Under the pieces are notes generated by a model. That model had not been told where the DNA came from and ran no database searches. It saw only the letters and a list, made by a program, of their open reading frames with translations. Shown in pieces: positions 24,246-33,589 of a stretch of DNA of 64,000 bases; the stretch's first letter is position 1; every line of letters begins with the position of its first letter. Both the position numbers and the translations under genes were made by a program. Source of the DNA: Rugosimonospora africana (GTDB lineage: Bacteria > Actinomycetota > Actinomycetes > Mycobacteriales > Micromonosporaceae). Location of the stretch: positions 1 through 64,000 of the forward strand of contig NZ_BONZ01000040.1 of NCBI RefSeq assembly GCF_016862975.1. The letters are read 5' to 3'.

Positions 24246-25883
24246 AGCGGCACGATGATCGTCAAGGGGTTGACCACGGGTCACGGCGGAGAGGAGCTGT
24301 TCTCCGGGCTGGACCTGGTGATCGCGCCGGGTGACGTCATCGGGCTGGTCGGGCCGAACGGCGCGGGTAAGTCCACGCTGCTGCGCACGCTCGCCGGACT
24401 GCACGACCCGGACGACGGGGCGATCGCCCTGAACCCGCCGACCGCCACCGTCGGCTACCTTCCGCAGGAGCCGGAGCGGCGCCCGGGGGAGTCGGTGGGG
24501 GAGTACCTGACCCGGCGCACCGGCGTGGCCGCCGCGCAGTCCAGCCTCGACGCCGCGACCGAGGCCCTGACGGCCGGCCAGCCCGGTGCGGACGACGCGT
24601 ACGCGGTCGCCCTGGAGCGCTGGCTCGACCTGGGCGGGGCGGACCTGGAGGCGCGTGCCGAAGCCGTCGCCGCCGACCTGGGGCTCGGCGTCACGCTCGG
24701 GCATCCGATGACCGGCCTGTCCGGCGGGCAGGCGGCCCGGGCCGGTCTCGCCGCGCTGCTGCTGTCCCGGTACGACATCTTCCTGCTCGACGAGCCGACC
24801 AACGACCTCGACCTGGACGGCCTGGCCCGGCTGGAGTCGTTCGTCACCGGCCTGCGCGCCGGCACCGTCGTGGTGAGCCACGACCGGGAGTTCCTGACCC
24901 GTACGGTCACCCGAATCCTCGAGCTGGACCGGCCGCAGCACCAGATCCGGCACTACGGCGGCGGGTACGAGTCGTACCTGGAGGAGCGCGAGGTGGCCCG
25001 CCGGCACGCCCGCGCCGACTACGAGGAGTACGCCCAGACGAAGACCGATCTGGAGGCACGGGCCCGCACCCAGCGCAACTGGATGGAGCAAGGCGTGCGC
25101 AACGCGCGCCGGAAAGCCACCGACAACGACAAGATCGGGCGCAAGCTGCGGGCCGAGGCGACCGAGAAGCAGGCGGCCAAGGCGCGCCAGACCGAGCGGC
25201 TCATCGAGCGGCTGGAGGTCGTCGAGGAGCCGCGCAAGGAGTGGCAGCTGCGCATGGAGATCGCCGCGGCGCCCCGCGCCGGGGCGGTGGTCGCGGCCCT
25301 GACCGGTGCGGTGGTCACCCGCGGCGCGTTCACCCTCGGCCCGGTGAACCTCCAGGTGGACTGGGCGGACCGGATCGCGATCACCGGACCGAACGGCGCC
25401 GGCAAGACCACGCTGCTCGGCGCGCTGCTGGGCCGGGTGCCTCTCGCGGCCGGCACGGCCATGCTCGGTCCCGGCGTGGTGGTCGGCGAGATCGACCAGG
25501 CTCGCCGGCTGCTGCTGGGCGACGAGTCGCTGCTCGACGCGTTCCGGGCGGCGGCCGGGGACTGGGCGCCCGGCGAGGCCCGCACGCTGCTGGCGAAGTT
25601 CGGGCTGCGCGGCGAGCACGTACTGCGGCAGGCCGCGACGCTGTCGCCGGGGGAGCGCACCCGCTCGGCTCTCGCCCTGCTCCAGGCGCGCGGCGTGAAC
25701 CTGCTGGTACTCGACGAGCCGACCAACCACCTCGACCTGCCGGCCATCGAGCAGCTCGAGTCGGCGCTGGACGGGTACCCGGGCACGCTGCTGCTGGTCA
25801 CTCACGACCGGCGGATGCTGGACGCGGTACGCGTCGACCGCCGGGTGCACGTCGAAGCGGGACGGGTGAGCGCGGGCGGGTAG
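24243..25883 (+). CDS. ABC-F family ATPase (ribosome-associated)
   Basis: A 546-residue soluble protein with two ABC domains and no membrane segment, so it belongs to the ABC-F class that acts on the ribosome. Some members displace antibiotics and others help stalled translation. Walker A motifs are GPNGAGKS (K43) and GPNGAGKT (K388). The signatures are LSGGQAARAG and LSPGERTRS, and the Walker B segments are LLDEPTNDLD and VLDEPTNHLD. A charged linker rich in Arg/Lys/Glu joins the halves. The start is the GTG behind a leaderless -10; an ATG four codons in is the alternative. Proximity to a SARP regulator hints at a self-resistance role but does not prove it. Confidence 0.92.
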   Translation: MSGTMIVKGLTTGHGGEELFSGLDLVIAPGDVIGLVGPNGAGKSTLLRTLAGLHDPDDGAIALNPPTATVGYLPQEPERRPGESVGEYLTRRTGVAAAQSSLDAATEALTAGQPGADDAYAVALERWLDLGGADLEARAEAVAADLGLGVTLGHPMTGLSGGQAARAGLAALLLSRYDIFLLDEPTNDLDLDGLARLESFVTGLRAGTVVVSHDREFLTRTVTRILELDRPQHQIRHYGGGYESYLEEREVARRHARADYEEYAQTKTDLEARARTQRNWMEQGVRNARRKATDNDKIGRKLRAEATEKQAAKARQTERLIERLEVVEEPRKEWQLRMEIAAAPRAGAVVAALTGAVVTRGAFTLGPVNLQVDWADRIAITGPNGAGKTTLLGALLGRVPLAAGTAMLGPGVVVGEIDQARRLLLGDESLLDAFRAAAGDWAPGEARTLLAKFGLRGEHVLRQAATLSPGERTRSALALLQARGVNLLVLDEPTNHLDLPAIEQLESALDGYPGTLLLVTHDRRMLDAVRVDRRVHVEAGRVSAGG

Positions 25884-26020
25884 CACTGTGTGAGTAGCGC
25901 GTGTCGGCACCGCGGTGTCCGCTGGGGGAGAACCCCGAGCCGGGTGTGCGAGATGATCAGGGTTTTCCGGAGGGACTTCCCGGATGGGCGGATCGCGCCC
26001 GCTCTCCGAGACTGAGCGTC

Positions 26021-26629
26021 ATGCGTTCTCCCCTACATCTCGTAGTGATTCAGGTCGTGGTGCTGGCCGGCCTGGCGTCGATCGCGGGCTGCTCGACGGG
26101 GTCGCCGCCCGCGGCTGCCACGTCGACGACCGCGATCCCGGCGGCGGCCGGTACGACCGCGGCGCTGACCACCGGCGGGAAAGTTCATCTGACCGCCTAC
26201 ACCGACAACGACGGCCCCACGGCCACCGTGATTCTCGCCGGAGCGGTCGGCGACTATGGCAAGGCTCAGAGTGTCAATCCCGACGGCTCGGTCAACACCG
26301 AGCACAGCAGCCAGTTCAACCTGGCGCTCACCCGCGGCTCGTTCCGGCTGGACATCGCCGCCCTCGACAAGGAGTTCGTCGCCGTCCTGGGCAACCTCGC
26401 GGTGAACACCACGACCTGCTCCGGTACGGCGAGCGTGCACGGGACCGTACCGGTCGTGGCGGGCTCGGGAACCGGCGCGTACCGGGGAATCGGCGGCACC
26501 TTCGACCTCACCTTCACGCTCGACGAGGTGTACCGGACGAACGCCTGCAGCGAATCGGGCGCGTACCTGTCGCAGAGCATCGTCATCGCCGGGCCGGGCA
26601 GCGTCTCGTTCGGCGCGACCGGCTCGTGA
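26021..26629 (+). CDS. Secreted lipoprotein with allene-oxide-cyclase/dirigent-like barrel
   Basis: A 202-residue lipoprotein. The leader ends in the lipobox LASIAGC with the modified cysteine at residue 24. A Thr/Ala-rich linker of about 30 residues follows. The mature domain ends with GSGTGAYRGIGGTFDLTFTL, a pattern shared with AOC/dirigent-type beta-barrels, where the Gly-rich strand recurs. No enzymatic residue set can be named. The start codon lacks a ribosome site. The gene stands alone and is followed by a strong hairpin. Confidence 0.72.
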   Translation: MRSPLHLVVIQVVVLAGLASIAGCSTGSPPAAATSTTAIPAAAGTTAALTTGGKVHLTAYTDNDGPTATVILAGAVGDYGKAQSVNPDGSVNTEHSSQFNLALTRGSFRLDIAALDKEFVAVLGNLAVNTTTCSGTASVHGTVPVVAGSGTGAYRGIGGTFDLTFTLDEVYRTNACSESGAYLSQSIVIAGPGSVSFGATGS

Positions 26630-26635
26630 CCGGCC

Positions 26636-26667
26636 TGCCGATGCTAGCCAGCGGGCTGGCATCGGCA
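26636..26667 (+). terminator. Terminator hairpin after the lipoprotein gene
   Basis: TGCCGATGCTAGCC pairs with GGCTGGCATCGGCA, 13 of 14 positions, around a four-base loop starting seven bases after the stop. Confidence 0.75.
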
Positions 26668-26686
26668 GGGGCGCGGTCCCTCACTG

Positions 26687-26864
26687 GGCTCTACTGCGTG
26701 GGCCTGTGCTCGCCTCCGCCACAACCCGGCTCCGGCTGCGCTCAGGCGAGGCTGCGTGCGCCTGTGCTCGCCTCCACCACAACCCGGCTCCGGCTGCGCT
26801 CAGGCGAGGCTGCGTGGGCCTGTGCTCGCCTCCGCCACAACCCGGCTCCGGCTGCGCTCAGGCG
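26687..26864 (-). repeat. 58-bp repeat, about three tandem copies, at the VOC gene end
   Basis: The unit includes GCCTGTGCTCGCCTCCGCC and CGGCTCCGGCTGCGCTCAGG and recurs at 58-bp intervals (26701, 26759, 26817). The stop codon of the minus-strand VOC gene at 26858-26860 is inside the last copy. The same unit with the same 58-bp period occurs at 45164-45245 behind the sigma-factor gene. In both places it has the same orientation relative to the gene it follows. Confidence 0.93.
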
Positions 26865-27367
26865 GATTGCGAATTCTGCTGCTCGGCCCACTCGGCGACC
26901 CGCTGGGCGCTCTCCTCCTCGGACAGGTCCTCCACCCGGGTCATGATCGACCACCGCACCCCGAACGGGTCGCGGATGCTGGCGAACCTGTCCCCGGACA
27001 CGAACGTGGACGGCGCCTCCCGGATGGTGGAGCCGGCGGCCTCCGCACGCGCGGTGATGCCGTCGACATCGGGGCAGTAGAGCCCCATCGAGTAGCAGTC
27101 GTCGTCACCCTCGGGCGCGGGCACCAGCCCGTACGCGGGCGACGGCTCCCCGAGTTGCAGCAGCCCGTGGCCGAAGTCGAGCACGGCGTGCGCGACGGTC
27201 CCGCCCATCTCGGTCACATCCACCACGCGCGCGCCGAACACGTCCCGGTAGAAATCGATCGCCCCGCGGGCGTCAGGGATGGCCAGGAACGGGGTCAGAC
27301 TCGTGGCGCCGTGCGGCGTGCCGTTGGTGGTGTGCTCGCCGTCGGCGGCGTGGATGGTGTCGGTCAT
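26858..27367 (-). CDS. VOC/glyoxalase-family protein (PhnB-like)
   Basis: A 169-residue protein of the vicinal-oxygen-chelate fold. After an acidic N-terminus, LTPFLAIPDARGAIDFYRDV begins the first beta-alpha-beta module. The second ends in RDPFGVRWSIMTRVEDL, the usual finish of PhnB-type members. These proteins include bleomycin-type binders and small dioxygenase-like enzymes; no function is assigned. The last two codons and the stop come from the 58-bp repeat. The gene is divergent from the AraC regulator, with 71 bp between starts. Confidence 0.88.
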   Translation of the reverse strand: MTDTIHAADGEHTTNGTPHGATSLTPFLAIPDARGAIDFYRDVFGARVVDVTEMGGTVAHAVLDFGHGLLQLGEPSPAYGLVPAPEGDDDCYSMGLYCPDVDGITARAEAAGSTIREAPSTFVSGDRFASIRDPFGVRWSIMTRVEDLSEEESAQRVAEWAEQQNSQSA

Positions 27368-27424
27368 GGGAAACGACGCTACGCAGGCTAGCGGCGGTCC
27401 GGCTTGAAGATTCGCGACACTCGG

Positions 27425-27441
27425 TAATCTCAAGAGCCGTG
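27425..27441 (+). promoter_or_regulatory. Leaderless promoter of the AraC gene
   Basis: TAATCT, eight bases, then the GTG start at 27439. Confidence 0.55.
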
Positions 27442-28239
27442 AGCAGGGTGTATCGAGGGGTGCTGTACCCGGCACGCCTACCGGCGTTCGACCGGATCCC
27501 GGCACCCGACCGGGTGGCTGGCCTGGTGCGGTGGTTCTGGATCCCGGAGTGGCAGCTTGCCCCGGGCAGGTCGTCGCGGCAGCACCTGATCGCCTTCCCC
27601 GCCGCCAACCTCGTCGTCGAGTCGGACACGGTCGGGTTCGCCGGCCCGACGACCCGCGCCTCGCATCGCGACCTGACCGGCACCGGATGGGCGGTCGGGG
27701 CTCTGCTGCGGCCGGCCGCGGTCCCGCTGTTCACCCGGGACCCCGGGGCGCTGCGCGACGCCTACCAGCCGGTAGACCTGCCCGCCCTGCACGAGCGGGT
27801 CTCGGCCGCGATGAACGGGTCCTCCGACCGGCCGGTGCGGCACCGCCTCGCCGTCGAGGCGTTCACGGACTGGCTCACCGGCGAATACCCCGACCCGACA
27901 CCGGAGGCACTGCTGGCCAACTCGATGGCGGAGCTGATCGACTCCGATCCGGCCATGCGGAGGGTCGAGGACGTGGCCGCGCGCCTGGGCGTGTCGGTCC
28001 GTACGCTCCAGCGGCTCGCCCGCCGCTACGTCGGGCTGCCGCCGCTGGCGATGATCCGCCGGCGCAGGCTCCAGGAGGCCGCCGAACGCGTGCGTACCGG
28101 TCAGGACACGAACCTGTCGGCGGTCGCCGCGGACCTGGGCTACGCCGACCACGCGCACCTGGCCAACGAGTTCCGGTCGGTGCTCGGGTTCACCCCCAGC
28201 GCCTACCGGCAGCGGGTGTCTCCGGGCGACTCGGACTGA
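27439..28239 (+). CDS. AraC-family transcriptional regulator
   Basis: A 266-residue regulator. The N-terminal two thirds resemble the DUF6597-type sensor region (LVRWFWIPEW). The C-terminal AraC DNA-binding pair of helix-turn-helices includes RVEDVAARLGVSVRTLQRLA and ends YADHAHLANEFRSVLGFTPS. It is divergent from the VOC protein gene, a common pairing in which the regulator controls its neighbour. The inducer is unknown. Confidence 0.9.
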   Translation: MSRVYRGVLYPARLPAFDRIPAPDRVAGLVRWFWIPEWQLAPGRSSRQHLIAFPAANLVVESDTVGFAGPTTRASHRDLTGTGWAVGALLRPAAVPLFTRDPGALRDAYQPVDLPALHERVSAAMNGSSDRPVRHRLAVEAFTDWLTGEYPDPTPEALLANSMAELIDSDPAMRRVEDVAARLGVSVRTLQRLARRYVGLPPLAMIRRRRLQEAAERVRTGQDTNLSAVAADLGYADHAHLANEFRSVLGFTPSAYRQRVSPGDSD

Positions 28240-28249
28240 ACCGGCCGGC

Positions 28250-28287
28250 CCGCCGCGACCGCCGGTACCAACCGGTGGCCGCGGCGG
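28250..28287. terminator. Bidirectional terminator hairpin
   Basis: A 17-base arm on each side of ACCA pairs at 15 positions, between the convergent AraC and phosphatase genes. Confidence 0.7.
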
Positions 28288-28315
28288 ATCCGCGCCTCAA
28301 ACACGCTTAACACGC

Positions 28316-29926
28316 TCAGCGGTGGCCGTCCGAGCGCTTGCGCTGCAAGGTGAAGGTCTCCAGCGGTACGACGGCGCCGGTCGGGACGATCACGTTGTAG
28401 TACGTGACGTAGATGCTCGTGGTCGAGCCCGGGCCCTTGCCGGGGTCCACGGTGAACGCGGCGAACCCGTACGGGTGCTCGGCGTCGCGTACCCCCTGCC
28501 ACGGGGTGTCCTCGAACACGTACACCGACCCGTGCTTGGCGCCGGCCGTGGGCGGCGGGGTGACCGCGGTGATGACCTTCGCCTTCCCGGGCGCGAAGAA
28601 GCTGCCGTTGGTCGTGCCGCTCACGCCACCACCGCCGAGCACCATGTGCGTGGTGCCCTTGCTGGAGTCGATCAGCGCGGTGTTGGTGGACGCCGGCTTC
28701 GGGGTCAGCGTCTCGCTGCCCGACACGACACCGCGTACCGGCAGCGACCGCTCGTAGTCGTGCTCGTGGCCGCACAGCACCAGGTCGACCTCGTACTTGT
28801 CGAACAGCGGACCCCAGGTCGCGCGGAGCCCGAGGTCGGCGCCGTTGGCGTCGGACGAGCTGATCATCACCTGGTGCATGCAGACGACGATCCAGTCGAT
28901 GTCCCGGGACGAGCGTGCCTTGGCCAGTTCCCTCTCCAGCCAGGCGCGCTGGGCGCCGCCGGAGTAGCCGTACACGTAGTTGTCGCCGCCGTCCTGCAGC
29001 GCCACGTCGTCGTTCTGCAGCACCACGACCCGTACCGAGCCGACGGTGAACGCGTACCAGAGGCCGGCCAACTCCACGTCGCTGCCGCTGGAGGGCAGCT
29101 TGAAGTACGTCTGGTAGGCGCCGTACCCGATCGGGCCGTTGCCCTTCTCGTCCTCGTGGTTGCCGGCGGCCGGCATCCAGGCGCGGTAGCGGGCCGAGCG
29201 GGTGTTGTTGGCGAAGAAGCCGTTCCAGGTGCGCACCCGGTCCGGGTCCAGGTTGGCGTAGCACAGGTCGCCGTTGACCAGATGGAACAGCGGGTCGACC
29301 TGCTCGATGCCGGAGACGATGTCGGCGTTGGCCGGAGTGTTGTTCGCGTTGAGCGCGACGGTGTATCCGCCCTTGCCGTCCGGCTGCCAGGTCACCTGCG
29401 GTACGGCCTGGTCGCCGAAGCTGGTGAAGGTGAACGGCGCCCGGCCGTGCGGCGCGGTGCTGAACGTACCCGCGTCCGGCCGGCCGCCGTCGTGCATCGC
29501 GGCGTACGTGTAGTAGCTGTCCGCGCGCAGCCCGCTGAGCGTGGCGTGGTGGGTGTAGACGGTCTTGCCGGACAGCCCGTCGACGTACGTGCGCGTCTCG
29601 GCCTGTACCGTGCGGCCGAAGCCGCCCTCCATCGTGCCGTAGCTGACCCGCGGGTGGGAGACCGACGTGTCGGTGGTCCAGGAGACCACCATCTGGCTGG
29701 TCGGGTCCGCGCCGAATGTCAGGTGCAGCCCCTCGACCGGCGGTGCGCCGAGCTTCTCGGGGCGGGACAGCAGCAGCGGCGACGACGCGGTGGGGGCAGG
29801 GGGCGTGGCGGCCTCGGCCGCGGTCCCGCCCAGCAGAGCGGCTCCGGTGGCCGCGGCGCCAGTGGTACCCAGGGCGATCAGCGCGGACCGCCGGCTCAGT
29901 GTGGTCTTGTTCTCGTCCTCGTGCAT
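28316..29926 (-). CDS. Tat-exported purple acid phosphatase-like metallophosphoesterase
   Basis: A 536-residue secreted phosphatase. The leader is twin-arginine (TLSRRSALIALGTTGAAATG). An N-terminal fibronectin-like domain precedes the metallophosphoesterase core. The binuclear metal motifs appear in order: SFGDQAV, NGDLCYAN, AAGNHEDE, VCMHQVM and CGHEHDYERS. This matches the purple acid phosphatase class, which releases phosphate from organic esters outside the cell. On its strand TACCGT lies eight bases before the ATG, so the transcript may be leaderless. The gene is not in an operon. Confidence 0.92.
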   Translation of the reverse strand: MHEDENKTTLSRRSALIALGTTGAAATGAALLGGTAAEAATPPAPTASSPLLLSRPEKLGAPPVEGLHLTFGADPTSQMVVSWTTDTSVSHPRVSYGTMEGGFGRTVQAETRTYVDGLSGKTVYTHHATLSGLRADSYYTYAAMHDGGRPDAGTFSTAPHGRAPFTFTSFGDQAVPQVTWQPDGKGGYTVALNANNTPANADIVSGIEQVDPLFHLVNGDLCYANLDPDRVRTWNGFFANNTRSARYRAWMPAAGNHEDEKGNGPIGYGAYQTYFKLPSSGSDVELAGLWYAFTVGSVRVVVLQNDDVALQDGGDNYVYGYSGGAQRAWLERELAKARSSRDIDWIVVCMHQVMISSSDANGADLGLRATWGPLFDKYEVDLVLCGHEHDYERSLPVRGVVSGSETLTPKPASTNTALIDSSKGTTHMVLGGGGVSGTTNGSFFAPGKAKVITAVTPPPTAGAKHGSVYVFEDTPWQGVRDAEHPYGFAAFTVDPGKGPGSTTSIYVTYYNVIVPTGAVVPLETFTLQRKRSDGHR

Positions 29927-29934
29927 GGTCGAAG

Positions 29935-29940
29935 ACGGTA
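29935..29940 (-). promoter_or_regulatory. Leaderless -10 box of the phosphatase gene
   Basis: TACCGT on the minus strand, eight bases before the ATG, with no ribosome site. Confidence 0.45.
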
Positions 29941-30009
29941 AGAGCGTGGCCTTTACATATGCGATACGGCGCATGAACGACTCGTGCCGCGCGAGACGAA
30001 CATCAGGCT

Positions 30010-30058
30010 CGCGCGGGCGCCTAACTGCCTAAGCGGCTAACTGCCTGACCGCCTAACC
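30010..30058 (-). repeat. Short repeats beginning at the LtrA stop codon
   Basis: On the coding strand the stop is GGCGGTTAG, and near copies GCAGTTAG, GCTTAG and GCAGTTAG follow within 40 bases. It is another stop-anchored duplication. Confidence 0.65.
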
Positions 30059-31258
30059 GCCCAGCCGGCGCACGGGATGCTGGTGCTGGCCCGGCTGCGC
30101 CGGGCGGTGTGCCCGTCCGCGCACGGCGTCCGTGACGGCCACGCCGAGCAGGATCGCGGCGACGATGACCGCGGCGGTCGACGGTGCCACCAGCACCATC
30201 GCGGGTGAGACCCCGAGCAGTACCCCGATCCAGAACAACCGCGACCAGGAGATCCGGTCGAACACCTCGTACTCGAACACGCTCCGCCCGATCATGAACA
30301 GCGCCGGCCCGCCGAACATCGCGGCGGCCCAGTGGTACGGCATCGGCGCGGTCGGCGCGAGGATGGCCCGTTCGGAGCCGGCCGCCGCGGCCACGATCCC
30401 GAAGATCATGATGAAGTGCGTGTACGGCGCCCAGCGCAGGATCCTGCCCGGCTTGCCCCTGGGCAGGTTCCGCAGCAGCGAGCCGGCCCGGTACACGTAG
30501 ATCTGCCAGAGCAGCATGGTGGTGGCGAACGTGGCCACGAACGCCGTGGTGTGTCCCGCGCCCAGGCCCGCCCGGGTGTACCGCAGCGCGGCGACCAGGA
30601 TGAGGTCGCCGAAGGCCAGGATCATGAACTGCTGGTACCGCTCGCCGATGTGCTCCTGCGCCTTGTCGTACTGGTCCCGGGGAACCGGGCCCAGCCACGG
30701 CGTCGGGTACCGGAAGGCGGCTATGACGTAGTCCAGCACCAGCGCGGCCGCCCAGGCGATGCCGCGGACGACGGCTGAGGGCATGAACGCGCCGACGATC
30801 CACCCGACCGCCGACACCGTGAACCAGAACAGGAATCGCGCGGCCCGCTTGCCGGGGAGTGTGTTGTGGCGCAGCAGGGCGACCAGGAAGATCCCGCGTC
30901 CGAGGTGGATGGCCACGTTCGTGGTCGCGAAGATCATGCCCTGTGACCCGAACGCCTGCGGCAGCGTGACCGCCATGATGATGCTGCCGAACATGACGAC
31001 GCCGATGAGCGCCTGGATCGGCAGCCGCTCCGGGTTGTAGAAGTCGGTGGCCAGCGTGGTGATCGCCCAGACCCACCACAGGGCCATCAGCGGGAGCAGC
31101 GCCTGGACGGCTCCCGCCCAGTTGAGGTGCCGCGCGAGGTTCATCGAGGTCAGTGCCAGGGCGGCGACGTACACCAGGTCGAAGAACAGTTCCAGAAGCG
31201 TGGCCCGCTGGGACCCGCCGGGGCTGCGCACCAGCGTCGCCGGATCGTTGCGCGTCAT
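30053..31258 (-). CDS. ltrA: LtrA family membrane protein (low temperature requirement A)
   Basis: A 401-residue integral membrane protein with about ten helices. The family signature TLLELFFDLVYVAAL is near the N-terminus (about residues 20-34). DQYDKAQEHIGERYQQFMIL and the acidic helix SVFEYEVFDRI are also characteristic. LtrA was named from a Listeria mutant, and its biochemical role is unknown. The gene is alone; a CTAACGTTAG palindrome lies 58 bp before its start. The C-terminus ends in a short Pro/Gln/His-rich tail. Confidence 0.93.
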   Translation of the reverse strand: MTRNDPATLVRSPGGSQRATLLELFFDLVYVAALALTSMNLARHLNWAGAVQALLPLMALWWVWAITTLATDFYNPERLPIQALIGVVMFGSIIMAVTLPQAFGSQGMIFATTNVAIHLGRGIFLVALLRHNTLPGKRAARFLFWFTVSAVGWIVGAFMPSAVVRGIAWAAALVLDYVIAAFRYPTPWLGPVPRDQYDKAQEHIGERYQQFMILAFGDLILVAALRYTRAGLGAGHTTAFVATFATTMLLWQIYVYRAGSLLRNLPRGKPGRILRWAPYTHFIMIFGIVAAAAGSERAILAPTAPMPYHWAAAMFGGPALFMIGRSVFEYEVFDRISWSRLFWIGVLLGVSPAMVLVAPSTAAVIVAAILLGVAVTDAVRGRAHRPAQPGQHQHPVRRLGG

Positions 31259-31315
31259 GGTCCGACCAACGCGCGCGGTGCCCGATCAGGCAAGGGAAGG
31301 CCGGCCCACACCCTT

Positions 31316-31325
31316 CTAACGTTAG
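31316..31325. promoter_or_regulatory. CTAACGTTAG palindrome upstream of ltrA
   Basis: A perfect AT-containing 10-bp palindrome in otherwise GC-rich DNA between ltrA and the divergent membrane-protein gene. It may be an operator. Nothing else is supported in the 31259-31668 gap. Confidence 0.4.
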
Positions 31326-31668
31326 GCAACCGGCGTCGCCGGTACCGGAGAACGCCGCTGATCGGCCGGTCAGTTGATCGATGCCGGTCGCGATGTGGAT
31401 GCCGGCCTCCAGGAAGTCGCTCGCGTCGGCAGCATGTCCTCCGGCAGCATGCGCCACGGCGTTGTCGCGCCGCATCGTCGTAGCACTGCGCAGTCGGCCC
31501 AACACGCTGTCGCGGCGGATGCCACGCCGACGTGCGCATCCATAGACAACCGCCCACCCGCCCCCAAGAATGTGACGGCGGATGCGAGACTTCACCGGGC
31601 GGCGGTACCCGGACGCTACTCACCGGTCCGCACCACACCGAGCAGCGGCACACGATGACGGCGGTTGA

Positions 31669-33480
31669 ATGACCTACGAGGACGAGCGCGGCGTTCCCGG
31701 CCGGCTCGCGGCAGACGACGAGTACGGTACGCCACCGGAAAGCTACGGTGTGCAGCAGTACGAGCCGGTGGCGCCGGACAGGCAGGGCGAGTCCGGGCAG
31801 GATTGGCAGGGTGCGCCGGCCTCGGAGACACCGGGCGTGCCGGAGCCGGGGGAGTTTGAATACTGGCCGTCCGCCGAGCAGCGCCCCGGCGTCGCCGCGC
31901 CCGGCGTTCCATCGGCGGGCCGCCCACCGGCCGAGGTCGCGGCCGCGCTCGACTACGGGACGGGCACCGCCGGCCGGCCGCGCCCCGGCGGGATGCACGC
32001 TCCGCTGCCGGCCGGGGAAAACGCGTACGTCGACTGGATCAAGGGACTCGGCACCGCGGACGCCGGCCAGGAGGAGTGGGCCACCGCCGACCCGCACGGC
32101 TTCGACTCCGACGACGAGGCTTCGGCCGAGGACTGGCCGGACGGCGATGGGACGGATCTAGTCACCGGCGATGAGGCCGGCGTGCCGGCCCGGGACTGGG
32201 CACCCTCGCCCGAGCGGGCCGCGGAGCCGGGCAGCGGGCCGGGTTCTGGACCGGAATCCGGGCCGGGTGCCGTCGACGAGGAGAACTGGTTCGAGCCGAA
32301 GCAGCGGCCGGACGACGACGGGTACGGCGGCGGCGAGCAGTTCACGAGCGCCCCACCGGCCGAGAGCGTGGCGTCGCCGGGAGAGGACAACTGGTTCGAG
32401 CCCAAGCCGCGCTCCGACGGCCCGGACTACTCGCGCCCTGCCATCGCGGCGCAGAGCGCGGCTCCGTTCGGTGCGCCGGAGAGCGCGGCCCCGTTCGGTG
32501 CGCCACCGCCCTATCCGGGCGGGACGGACTGGCCGCGCTCGGCCGAAGAGCTCGACTTCGTCACGCCCGAGCAGGCCGGCAACGCGGGGTTCGGAGCCGT
32601 CGAGTTCCGGGGCGGCGACTACCGCTCCGCGGACGCTCCGGCCGAGTACCGGAGTGGCGGGTTCGACGGTGGCGGGTTCGACAGTGGCGGGTTCGACAGC
32701 GGCGGTTCCGACGGCGGCGGGTTCGACAGCGGCGGGTTCGACGGTCGCGGGTTCGACAGCGGCGGGTTCGACGGTCGCGGGTTCGACGGTCGCGGGTTCG
32801 AGAGCGGCGGGTTCGACCGCGACGGCTACAACGTGGGCGGGTACGCCAACCCCGACGAGTCGGACCCCGGCTACCCGGGTCCGGGCCACCCCGGCGAGTA
32901 CGGCGACGACCGCGCAGGCGACTACGCCGCCGGCTACCAGGGCTCGTACGACGGGTCACCCGACGACCGGTCGGACCTGAACCTCGGCGACTTCGGCGAC
33001 AACGCGGAGACCACGACACTGATGCTGGGCGGTGCCCGGAAGTCGTCCCCGGACCAGCGCCGCAAGACCCGCTCGTACCGTCCGTTCGCGATCGCCGCGG
33101 GCGTGGTCGTCGCCGCGACGATCGGGGTGGCCGGCGTGGCCCTGCACGACAGCTCGGCTCAGTCGGCCAACCCCGGCCCGCCGGCCAGCACCACCAACCC
33201 GGCCGACGCGCCGACCGACACCGGTTCGCCGGACGCCCTGCTGCCGCCGCCGGTCGACTCGCTCACGGCGTCGCCGCCGCCGTCCATGCCGACGATGGCA
33301 CCCACGACGGCCGCCAGGCCGACCCGGACGACCGCGGGGCCGCACCCGACGCAGACGCACCACAACCCGCCTCCTCCGCCGCCGACGACGCACCCGCAGA
33401 CGCCGCCGACCCACAAGCCGTCCCCATCGGTGTCGCCGCCGTCCCCGACGCCGGACTCGCCGTCGCCGACCACCGAGTAG
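31669..33480 (+). CDS. Repeat-rich single-pass membrane protein with ENWFEPK motifs
   Basis: A 603-residue protein of unknown function. The first 460 residues are cytoplasmic, acidic and disordered-looking. They contain EENWFEPKQRPDDD and EDNWFEPKPRSDG, two copies of a WFEPK motif, and a run of Gly-Gly-Phe-Asp-(Ser/Gly) pentapeptides between about 325 and 385. One membrane helix (RPFAIAAGVVVAATIGVAGV, about 468-487) leads to a Pro/Thr-rich external tail. The topology and acidic disorder suggest a cell-envelope or division-associated scaffold; this is only a guess. The ATG has no clear ribosome site. Confidence 0.8.
   Translation: MTYEDERGVPGRLAADDEYGTPPESYGVQQYEPVAPDRQGESGQDWQGAPASETPGVPEPGEFEYWPSAEQRPGVAAPGVPSAGRPPAEVAAALDYGTGTAGRPRPGGMHAPLPAGENAYVDWIKGLGTADAGQEEWATADPHGFDSDDEASAEDWPDGDGTDLVTGDEAGVPARDWAPSPERAAEPGSGPGSGPESGPGAVDEENWFEPKQRPDDDGYGGGEQFTSAPPAESVASPGEDNWFEPKPRSDGPDYSRPAIAAQSAAPFGAPESAAPFGAPPPYPGGTDWPRSAEELDFVTPEQAGNAGFGAVEFRGGDYRSADAPAEYRSGGFDGGGFDSGGFDSGGSDGGGFDSGGFDGRGFDSGGFDGRGFDGRGFESGGFDRDGYNVGGYANPDESDPGYPGPGHPGEYGDDRAGDYAAGYQGSYDGSPDDRSDLNLGDFGDNAETTTLMLGGARKSSPDQRRKTRSYRPFAIAAGVVVAATIGVAGVALHDSSAQSANPGPPASTTNPADAPTDTGSPDALLPPPVDSLTASPPPSMPTMAPTTAARPTRTTAGPHPTQTHHNPPPPPPTTHPQTPPTHKPSPSVSPPSPTPDSPSPTTE
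32655..32825 (+). repeat. 15-bp coding repeats (Gly-Phe-Asp-Ser-Gly)
   Basis: About eleven near copies of GGCGGGTTCGACAGC stay in frame and encode GGFDS or RGFDG units. Variation is mostly between AGC, GGT and CGC codons. Confidence 0.9.
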
Positions 33481-33589
33481 GGTCCGGCGCGCTGGCCCGC
33501 ACCCGGAACCTGACCGGGCCACGAGTGCGGGTGTGGTCGATGGCCCGCCGGGCGTGTCATGCTGCGATGACCACGTGGAAGGAGCGGCA

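Noticed and set aside
26687-26864. CRISPR-like array
   Set aside because: The 58-bp units abut directly with no variable spacers, and no cas genes are present.
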